This document shows positions 1 to 5,389 of a stretch of DNA of 9,321 bases, in pieces (the stretch's first letter is position 1; every line of letters starts with the position of its first letter). The notes beneath the pieces were generated by a model. It was not told where the DNA came from. It saw nothing but the letters and a program-made list of their open reading frames with translations, and did not search any database. The stretch comes from Bdellovibrionota bacterium (lineage in GTDB: Bacteria; Bdellovibrionota; Bacteriovoracia; Bacteriovoracales; Bacteriovoracaceae). The stretch spans positions 1 to 9,321 of the forward strand of contig JAURQB010000220.1 in assembly GCA_030836365.1 (NCBI GenBank), given 5' to 3'. Made by a program: the position numbers and the translations under genes.

Positions 1-162
1 CTTTTTTCGCGACTTTCTTTTTTGCTACTTTTTTCGCGACTTTCTTTTTTGCTACTTTTTTCGCGACTTTCTTTTTTGCTACTTTTTTCGCGACTTTCTT
101 TTTTGCTACTTTTTTCGCGACTTTCTTTTTTGCTACTTTTTTAGCGACTTTCTTTTTTGCTA
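1..162. repeat. 27-bp tandem repeat, six copies, coding
   Basis: Six contiguous 27-bp units start at 1, 28, 55, 82, 109 and 136. The first five are identical base for base, and the sixth differs only at 143 (A for C), a silent GCG to GCT change in the coding strand. The array continues off the left edge. Each unit encodes nine residues (VAKKKVAKK) on the minus strand, so gain or loss of a unit keeps the frame. Identity at silent sites points to recent expansion by slippage or unequal recombination rather than selection on the protein alone. Confidence 0.95.
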
Positions 163-247
163 CTTTCTTGGCCGTCTTTTTTGCAACTTTTTTCTTCGCG
201 GTTTTTTTTGTCGTTTTCTTTGCAACTTTTTTCTTTTTTGTGGCCAT
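1..247 (-). CDS. Lysine-rich histone H1-like repeat protein (partial, C-terminus outside window)
   Basis: The reading frame is open from an ATG at 245-247 to the left edge with no stop, giving 82 N-terminal residues. The product starts MATKKKKVAKK and consists almost only of Lys, Ala, Val and Thr. A variable first part (KKTTKKTAKK type) leads into perfect nine-residue repeats VAKKKVAKK from about residue 29. Such tails resemble the C-terminal domain of eukaryotic histone H1 and the bacterial H1-like, AlgP and Hc1/Hc2 proteins, which bind and compact DNA through lysine charge without a fold. A nucleoid-associated, cytoplasmic role is inferred from composition only. The start is supported by the Shine-Dalgarno AAGGGGAG at 253-260, five bases upstream, and by a good promoter further up. 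The next gene upstream on this strand ends at 323, so the gene has its own promoter. The unseen C-terminus could carry another domain. Confidence 0.8.
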   Translation of the reverse strand, partial: MATKKKKVAKKTTKKTAKKKVAKKTAKKVAKKKVAKKVAKKKVAKKVAKKKVAKKVAKKKVAKKVAKKKVAKKVAKKKVAKK

Positions 248-281
248 CTGAACTCCCCTTAAATACTGAATTTTCGCAAGG

Positions 282-311
282 ATTATATAAGTAGTTTGAG
301 AGGTAGTTCAA
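282..311 (-). promoter_or_regulatory. Sigma-70-type promoter for the H1-like gene
   Basis: Read on the minus strand, TTGAAC (306-311) is followed after 18 bases by a perfect TATAAT (282-287). Transcription would begin near 275, leaving a leader of about 28 bases that contains the ribosome site AAGGGGAG at 253-260. This is the best promoter match in the window and suits an abundant nucleoid protein. It directly abuts the candidate terminator of the upstream Tad gene. Confidence 0.7.
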
Positions 312-337
312 TAAAAAATCGATTAAAAAGTATCGAT
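312..337 (-). terminator. Possible weak intrinsic terminator of the Tad-protein gene
   Basis: On the minus strand ATCGAT (332-337) can pair with ATCGAT (318-323) across an eight-base loop, followed by five T residues (313-317). The TAA stop codon of the Tad gene overlaps the loop and second arm. The stem is only six A/T-rich pairs and each arm is itself palindromic, so this is a weak candidate. Its position, at the end of one gene and just before the promoter of the next, supports it. Confidence 0.35.
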
Positions 338-3001
338 AAATTCACCAAATTCGGAGAGATCATTACTGTTGATAAGATTGACGATATTTGAGTCTCCGCC
401 AACAATACTTTCATCGGCCCCTGTTCGCAGGGAGCCGCCACTATATCGCTCTGCGTATGGGAATAAGTCATTGTAACTAGATGGATCGGCTCCACTAAAT
501 ATTTTTTTTATAGATATTAATTTAGTGGAGTAAAAGTTTCTTTTCCCAGAGGATTCAGCTGTTCCCAAAAAGGGGTGGTTAATAGCACCATTACTTCCTG
601 CACCCTTTCTATCAGTTGACTGGAAAGCACTCATTAAGTTACTCGGTAAACTTGAACCAATATAATATTCAGGGGTAGCAAAGTTTCTTGATGAGTCATT
701 ATCGACCTTGTCTTGGATGTATTTTGTAATAATGTACAAAAGTGGAGTTACTCCACAGTGGCTAGGTTCATCTTCGCCGTTTGCAGAAATACTTACGTTG
801 AAAAATATTTGAAATTTCTCCGCCAAGGCTGCACTCGTGCGGCATGCATGATTCGGATCGTCAGGGTAAATGATCGCTCCTCCTACTTTTAATGTCGAGT
901 CAGGGTGTAGAGAGCGTGCTGCGTCAACATAGTTAGAGCCACCACCGTCTACTGCTGGCTTATTTCTCATGTCATCTGCAATACTTTTTAGTTCTGCAAG
1001 ATACTGATCTAATACACCCTCTGCTCCTTTTAAAAACTCTCTTATCGTTGTGCCTAAGGCGTCTCCAGCATTGCATTGATAAGGAAAAATACTACTGTCG
1101 TCACAAAGAGGAGCATATAGTGGATAGCGGATGTATCTACTTGAGCCAATGATTTGGCTCTCACCTTGGACAATACTTGGCGCTTCATTATTGGTGTTTT
1201 CATTATTGTGAGTAGGGACAAGGTAGTTCATTGCGTCAAAAAGCGTTGCCCTCCTCGCCTGAATTATTTTTCCCTCAATGTCACTTGGCGATGGATTACT
1301 TGAATTCATTCCATGTTTTAATGCTCGATATTGTTGTCCGTCATATAAGCCAGCTCTAGCAGTTGTATCAATGTCTGCGGTAGTTGCCTGGGAGATAACA
1401 TCAATAAGTGTAGACCCTCCGGTTGAAGAGCCAGGGAAATAATCATAAACCAAGTTTGGAACGGAAAAAAATGCGTCCTCTCCACTTTCAGGAGTACCAC
1501 CTGCTACTTGTGAATCTGTTTTTAAATAGACTTCTCCATCTGGGTCAAATGGGATTGGCATTCCCTCTTTCCATGCTGTTGAAGCATCACCAATATTAGC
1601 GGCAGTGATAAAACCACGAGATCGAGAGGAGTCATCACTTCTCGGCGTAATCGAGTTATCTTGAACTTGAAATAATAAGGGGCCAATTCGACCTCCCATT
1701 GGTTTTGCTGCTGCATATGCCTTTATGGTCAAGCCTTCACCCTTGTTAAAAGGATAAAATAATCCCATATACTTGGTCTCGCCTTTAACTGCATAGTAGG
1801 TAAGTACCTCGGGGTTTTTAAAAAATCCGGTTATATAAAAAGGTACAGGTATACCTGTAATGGAGCTTTTGCATGCTCCTTCTGATTGAATTTCTGCACT
1901 AAAGTCTTCACCATCAGGAACGAAGGTTGTGTAGAAAATCATATAATTAATGGGCAAAATTTTTAAATCAAGGTAGTGCTTTTGACTATAATCAAAAGCT
2001 GTTCCCGGGTAGGAGTGTCCTGGAGGAATCAGAAAACCACTCAAACTTTTTGCATCAAAAGTCATTGCATTTGGAGCGAGCTCTGTAAGTTTAAAGGTGG
2101 ATTTTATGCTTAAGTGATCAGCTCCGCCATTAACTGTTGATGACCCTCCACCGAGATTTCTAAAGGCGGACTCGAATGCTGCGATGGGACGCTCATTGAG
2201 AGGAGTTCCACCGGCAGCGTTTTTTAATTCACTCAGTGAAATACAATTAGAGCCTTCTGTTGCGCAAATTCCTTCTTCCACAGGAGGGCGGTTAACAAGA
2301 TATTCCAAGTTTCTCATTCTAATGGCAAATTCTAGTGCTTCAGGCCAGGCACCAACTCGATGCCCAACTAGTTGTGGCGCGTCCGCTAGCCCTGCTGAAT
2401 TTCCACCCTTACCAAAAGTCCAGAGAAGAGTTGTTGAAAAGTTAAGTACAGATCGATCAACACAGTTTTTTGACTTTATAGAGACAGCTTGATCGGTAAA
2501 CTCCTTAGTGAGTTCGGCTTGGCCTAGAGATCCAATTGAGGGAAACCTTGGAACCCCTGGAACGCCGAAAACATTACAGATGTTATGAGTTGATCCAAAG
2601 TTAATGCAATTTCTTGGAATGTTAAATTTTGCATATGCATCAGGGTTAAGTGTCGCCGTCGCAGCAAATGGTTTGGGTCTAAAGTCTAATGGCGCACTTC
2701 CGTCATTGTTTCGAACTATACTATTTCCCATATTTCCGAGGATGTAATATTTAAACATCCACTCTTTCATTGTATTTCGCATTTCCCAGTTAAGGTAGGC
2801 GATATTAGTTAATCGTCTGGCTTGGGTTGCCGCTCCTGCATATGCAGCTGCATCAACAGCATTTTGAAGATTAATTTTAGCCTTAACGAATAACCCAACA
2901 TTGATGACGAAAGCGAGAAGGCTGATCACAATCAGAACGGACATACCGACAAAAACGCCGAGTTGTCCTTTTTGATTTTTTACGGGATTTAGAATTTTCA
3001 T
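323..3001 (-). CDS. Tad-domain (TadE/TadG-like) membrane-anchored protein, 892 aa
   Basis: The N-terminus carries a Tad/TadG-like module: a short basic start with KGQLGVFVG (residues 11-19), one hydrophobic segment at about 14-39, then INLQNAVDAAAYAGAATQARR (about 43-63), close to the family pattern of a helix followed by LQNAADAAALAGA. In Flp/Tad pilus systems such proteins sit in the inner membrane with the rest in the periplasm. The remaining 800 or so residues match no domain I recognise. They contain ten cysteines, all from residue 132 onward, an even number that would suit periplasmic disulfides. I see no von Willebrand A (MIDAS) motif and no other tad genes nearby, so a pilus role is unproven. 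The ATG is the first possible start, since a stop lies four codons upstream, and it has no Shine-Dalgarno. A secreted or envelope structural role is the safest reading. Confidence 0.8.
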   Translation of the reverse strand: MKILNPVKNQKGQLGVFVGMSVLIVISLLAFVINVGLFVKAKINLQNAVDAAAYAGAATQARRLTNIAYLNWEMRNTMKEWMFKYYILGNMGNSIVRNNDGSAPLDFRPKPFAATATLNPDAYAKFNIPRNCINFGSTHNICNVFGVPGVPRFPSIGSLGQAELTKEFTDQAVSIKSKNCVDRSVLNFSTTLLWTFGKGGNSAGLADAPQLVGHRVGAWPEALEFAIRMRNLEYLVNRPPVEEGICATEGSNCISLSELKNAAGGTPLNERPIAAFESAFRNLGGGSSTVNGGADHLSIKSTFKLTELAPNAMTFDAKSLSGFLIPPGHSYPGTAFDYSQKHYLDLKILPINYMIFYTTFVPDGEDFSAEIQSEGACKSSITGIPVPFYITGFFKNPEVLTYYAVKGETKYMGLFYPFNKGEGLTIKAYAAAKPMGGRIGPLLFQVQDNSITPRSDDSSRSRGFITAANIGDASTAWKEGMPIPFDPDGEVYLKTDSQVAGGTPESGEDAFFSVPNLVYDYFPGSSTGGSTLIDVISQATTADIDTTARAGLYDGQQYRALKHGMNSSNPSPSDIEGKIIQARRATLFDAMNYLVPTHNNENTNNEAPSIVQGESQIIGSSRYIRYPLYAPLCDDSSIFPYQCNAGDALGTTIREFLKGAEGVLDQYLAELKSIADDMRNKPAVDGGGSNYVDAARSLHPDSTLKVGGAIIYPDDPNHACRTSAALAEKFQIFFNVSISANGEDEPSHCGVTPLLYIITKYIQDKVDNDSSRNFATPEYYIGSSLPSNLMSAFQSTDRKGAGSNGAINHPFLGTAESSGKRNFYSTKLISIKKIFSGADPSSYNDLFPYAERYSGGSLRTGADESIVGGDSNIVNLINSNDLSEFGEFIDTF

Positions 3002-3007
3002 TAGATT

Positions 3008-3013
3008 ATTTTA
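3008..3013 (-). promoter_or_regulatory. Candidate -10 element of a leaderless Tad-gene transcript
   Basis: TAAAAT on the minus strand occupies positions -12 to -7 relative to the ATG, which would place the transcription start at the A of the start codon. No Shine-Dalgarno is visible before this ATG, and the -35 region (around TTCAAG at 3032-3037) is poor. Leaderless transcription is an inference from spacing alone. Confidence 0.4.
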
Positions 3014-3085
3014 ACAAACTTTTTGATTTTACTTGAAAAAAATAAGGCAAGTTTGGCCCTCTGGAAAGACCTTTGTTATTACAGA

Positions 3086-3091
3086 TATGAT
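3086..3091 (+). promoter_or_regulatory. Candidate -10 element of a leaderless transcript for the zinc-ribbon membrane protein gene
   Basis: TATGAT lies at -12 to -7 relative to the ATG at 3098, the same geometry as the divergent gene's TAAAAT. No Shine-Dalgarno precedes the ATG. The two nearer ATGs at 3087 and 3090 hit a stop after a few codons. The -35 region is not convincing (CTGGAA at 3061-3066, 19 bases away). Confidence 0.4.
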
Positions 3092-3097
3092 GTCTAG

Positions 3098-3499
3098 ATG
3101 AAAAACAAAAATCATATTCATGAAAGTGTTGACCCAAGAGTTTTTAAGAAGAAAGGCTCGAGGCTAGATTTTCTCTGTCCTCTTTGTGGGGTTTCTCGCT
3201 CAATAACAAAAAATTTTAAATTAACTCGAGCGAATCATATTCAAATTTCGGTTTTATCATTTACACTTTTTTTGATTAGTTACTCATGGCTAGGTGGCGC
3301 AGGCTTAATTTACTTCCCGGTTGTCTTTTGTGGCTTTGAGTTTTGGAAAAGAGTCGACTACAAAAGAGATATTCCGTGCGAAAGCTGTGGCTTTGATGCG
3401 ATGTGGTATAAGAAAGATGTCCCTAAAGCGAAGCAACTCGTTCATGAGTTTTGGAGTCAGAAAAAATCAAATCTGTCAGTTAAGTCAGAAGACAATTAG
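3098..3499 (+). CDS. Small membrane protein with CxxC pairs flanking a transmembrane hairpin
   Basis: I do not recognise a named family for this 133-residue protein. Residues 1-26 are basic and hydrophilic. CPLCG follows, with cysteines at 27 and 30. A hydrophobic stretch at about 48-80 is long enough for two membrane passes, broken by WLGGAG near 64-69. CESCG follows with cysteines at 94 and 97, then a charged tail. The two CxxCG knuckles look like the two halves of a zinc ribbon, and a hairpin would put both on the same, probably cytoplasmic, side so that they could share one zinc. The ATG at 3098 is chosen because upstream ATGs are out of frame or blocked. It is divergent from the Tad gene and 170 bp before ssb. 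Function is unknown. Confidence 0.75.
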   Translation: MKNKNHIHESVDPRVFKKKGSRLDFLCPLCGVSRSITKNFKLTRANHIQISVLSFTLFLISYSWLGGAGLIYFPVVFCGFEFWKRVDYKRDIPCESCGFDAMWYKKDVPKAKQLVHEFWSQKKSNLSVKSEDN

Positions 3500-3593
3500 T
3501 TATTCCAATAGTTTAGATTTCTTTTCTTCGTCAGTTGGTTGCAATATGACGGAAAAATTATTTTATTGTTTTCTTGTTTGATGAAAAAAATAT

Positions 3594-3622
3594 CTTTCAA
3601 AGATGGATATTTGGGGCATAAT
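3594..3622 (+). promoter_or_regulatory. Probable ssb promoter
   Basis: CATAAT at 3617-3622 matches five of six -10 positions. CTTTCA at 3594-3599, 17 bases upstream, is a weak -35. Transcription would start near 3629, giving a leader of about 40 bases with the strong ribosome site AAGGAGA just before the ssb ATG. Confidence 0.45.
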
Positions 3623-3669
3623 ACTCGCCACCTAATGCAAGAGCAAAACGATCGGAAAAGGAGATTTGC

Positions 3670-4125
3670 ATGAGCGTAAACAAAGTTATTATTTTAGGAA
3701 GACTAGGACAAGACCCAGAGTTAAAGTACACACCAGGCGGCGCGGCTGTTTGTAACTTCTCTCTCGCAACTTCTGAGAGCTGGACAGACAAAAGTGGGCA
3801 AAAGCAAGAAAGAACTGAATGGCATCGAGTTGTTGTTTGGGGAAAGCTGGCAGAGCTATGTAATCAGTACCTAGCAAAAGGAAGACAATCCTACGTTGAA
3901 GGACGTCTTCAAACAAGAAGCTGGGATGACAAGGACGGTAACAAAAGATACACAACTGAAATCAATGCAGCGACTGTTCAGTTTATTGGTGGAATGAATG
4001 CAAGCGAGGGAAGAACAACTGATCGCTCAATGAATCAAGCCAATAATCAGTCAGATAATATGATGACGACAGATTATACTGTATCAACAGACTCAAGTTT
4101 TACGGCCGATGACATTCCGTTTTAG
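3670..4125 (+). CDS. ssb: Single-stranded DNA-binding protein SSB
   Basis: The product is a 151-residue SSB, a typical bacterial length. The N-terminal OB fold is unmistakable: MSVNKVIILGRLGQDPELKY at the start, then CNFSLATSE, TEWHRVVVWGKLAE, YVEGRLQTRSW and the basic YTTEI strand, ending near residue 110. A flexible Gln/Asn/Thr/Ser-rich linker follows, and the protein closes with the acidic tip DDIPF, the conserved docking peptide for RecQ, RecO, PriA, polymerase III chi and other partners. By family knowledge it binds single-stranded DNA as a tetramer in replication, recombination and repair. AAGGAGA lies eight bases upstream of the ATG. A terminator follows directly and the neighbours are unrelated, so it is probably transcribed alone. 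Confidence 0.98.
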   Translation: MSVNKVIILGRLGQDPELKYTPGGAAVCNFSLATSESWTDKSGQKQERTEWHRVVVWGKLAELCNQYLAKGRQSYVEGRLQTRSWDDKDGNKRYTTEINAATVQFIGGMNASEGRTTDRSMNQANNQSDNMMTTDYTVSTDSSFTADDIPF

Positions 4126-4160
4126 TCAAAAAAAGAAAATTTAACGGATATTATTTCCGA

Positions 4161-4192
4161 AAAAGGGGAGGCTTGAAGTCTCCCTTTTTTTT
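4161..4192 (+). terminator. Rho-independent terminator of ssb
   Basis: GGGGAGGCT pairs with AGTCTCCCT (with G-T wobbles) around a TGA loop, and the stem runs into an uninterrupted T tract. A-rich sequence on the 5' side can extend pairing with the T tract. It lies 35 bases after the ssb stop and is the clearest terminator in the window. It ends only about 25 bases before the next gene's start codon. Confidence 0.85.
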
Positions 4193-4206
4193 ATCTTTTG
4201 AAATCC

Positions 4207-4212
4207 GATAAA
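4207..4212 (+). promoter_or_regulatory. Possible -10 element for the HD-GYP gene
   Basis: GATAAA lies five bases before the ATG at 4218. Because the ssb terminator ends at about 4192, any separate promoter for this gene must sit in or over the terminator's T tract, and the transcript would have almost no leader. No Shine-Dalgarno is visible. The match is weak (four of six positions), so the alternative is low-level read-through from ssb. Confidence 0.25.
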
Positions 4213-4217
4213 TTAGC

Positions 4218-5351
4218 ATGATTAAGAAATTAATGTTTTTTTCAATCCCTCTCGATTTTATTAAACCAGGCGAGAGGTTGGAATTTGATCTATACGTCAA
4301 TAGCTCGACTCTTGAAGGTCGAGAGAGGTATTACAGGATTTTAAAACACGGCCAAGAGTTAACAGCTGAGTTTTTTGATATTCATATTAAAAAGCATAGT
4401 CATTTATATGTGCCTGAGCAGCAACGAAAAAAATATTTAAATTCAGTTACCTCAAGCCTGAGAGATACTTCTACTAAAGTAGAGGTGCTCAAGAGTATCG
4501 CCATTGATCATATGATTCATGTTTTTGAAGGGGGGGATCGCTCAGAAACAATTTTATCCCATATTGAAAGATCAAAAGAAGTTGTCGATTCAATAGTTGA
4601 TCTTATTCAGCATCAAAGCATGAAAGACTTGTATGCTACTTTAAGTGAGCTTGGTTTTCATGATTGCTATACATATGACCACTCCATTAATGTTTGTATG
4701 TATTCCATCATCTTTTACAAATTTCTTAAACCACAGGCGAGTAAATTTGAATTAACAACAGCTGGTCTATCTGGATTGTTGCATGATTTAGGGAAGTTGA
4801 GGGTCTCGAATAAAATTTTAAATAATGTAGGGGTGCTAAATGAATGGGATTTTGCTGTTATAAAAAAACACCCAGAGTATGGGGCGGAACTCTTAACAAA
4901 TTGTGACTGTGAAAGTATATCTTCAGAAATGCTGAATGAAATTCAAAAGGTTATTATGGAGCATCATGAAAATATTAACGGAACCGGTTATCCAAAAAAG
5001 TTGAAAGGAGAGGAGATAAGCTTTCTCTCAAAGATGGTCGCAATTATTGATTTCTTTGATGCTGTGACAACGAAAAGATCTTATCATGAACCATTAAACG
5101 TTAAAGATGCATTGTCTCTAATGCATAAATCAGTTGGGAAAAAAATTGATAAGGTTATTTTTAATGAATTTAGGCGCTCTATATTTGTTCTGAGTGATGG
5201 GAAGCAAGATATTTCAGTTGGAGATGATTTTGACCCATGTCGGCCTTATGCGGAATTACCTATTGTAAAAATTCCTGTGCAAAAAACGAGCATTTCTCTT
5301 AGAACCGGCGAGGCAATCAAAGAGGTTGACCCGAGAAAAAAGGCGTCGTAG
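4218..5351 (+). CDS. HD-GYP domain cyclic-di-GMP phosphodiesterase
   Basis: This 377-residue protein has a complete HD-GYP domain at about 140-325. The metal and signature residues are present: H155 (YDHSINV), H189-D190 (LLHDLGK), H218 (KKHPEYG), H249-H250 (EHHENINGTGYP, with the GYP at 257-259) and D278 (IIDFFDAVTT). Family members hydrolyse c-di-GMP to pGpG or GMP, and intact motifs predict activity. There is no receiver, PAS or transmembrane segment. The N-terminal 70 residues (IKPGERLEFDLYV, then YYRILKHGQELT, then HSHLYVPEQQRKKY) form a small domain I cannot name. It is presumably regulatory and resembles N-terminal modules I recall from other HD-GYP proteins. The protein is soluble and cytoplasmic. 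The gene lies 38 bp before the deacetylase-like gene and is probably cotranscribed with it. No Shine-Dalgarno is seen; M6 is an alternative start but is no better placed. Confidence 0.93.
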   Translation: MIKKLMFFSIPLDFIKPGERLEFDLYVNSSTLEGRERYYRILKHGQELTAEFFDIHIKKHSHLYVPEQQRKKYLNSVTSSLRDTSTKVEVLKSIAIDHMIHVFEGGDRSETILSHIERSKEVVDSIVDLIQHQSMKDLYATLSELGFHDCYTYDHSINVCMYSIIFYKFLKPQASKFELTTAGLSGLLHDLGKLRVSNKILNNVGVLNEWDFAVIKKHPEYGAELLTNCDCESISSEMLNEIQKVIMEHHENINGTGYPKKLKGEEISFLSKMVAIIDFFDAVTTKRSYHEPLNVKDALSLMHKSVGKKIDKVIFNEFRRSIFVLSDGKQDISVGDDFDPCRPYAELPIVKIPVQKTSISLRTGEAIKEVDPRKKAS

Positions 5352-5389
5352 AAAAGAAGCTTGTTTACTTTCTTTAGGGCAAATTTAAG

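Noticed and set aside
1..162. Tandem repeats as a CRISPR array
   Set aside because: The 27-bp units are contiguous with no spacers and are in frame within a Lys-rich coding sequence.
2184..2492. 102-codon open frame on the plus strand
   Set aside because: It lies wholly opposite the Tad-protein gene, has no ribosome site and encodes no recognisable protein.
3321..3581. 86-codon open frame on the plus strand after the zinc-ribbon protein
   Set aside because: It mostly overlaps the zinc-ribbon gene in another frame and starts inside it; no ribosome site or protein-like pattern.
3500..3600. Terminator or small RNA between the zinc-ribbon gene and ssb
   Set aside because: No stable hairpin followed by a T tract could be found by eye.
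5352..5389. Possible terminator (AAAGAAG ... CTTTCTTT) between the HD-GYP and deacetylase genes
   Set aside because: The pairing is imperfect, AT-rich and lacks a T tract, so it was not used to split the operon.
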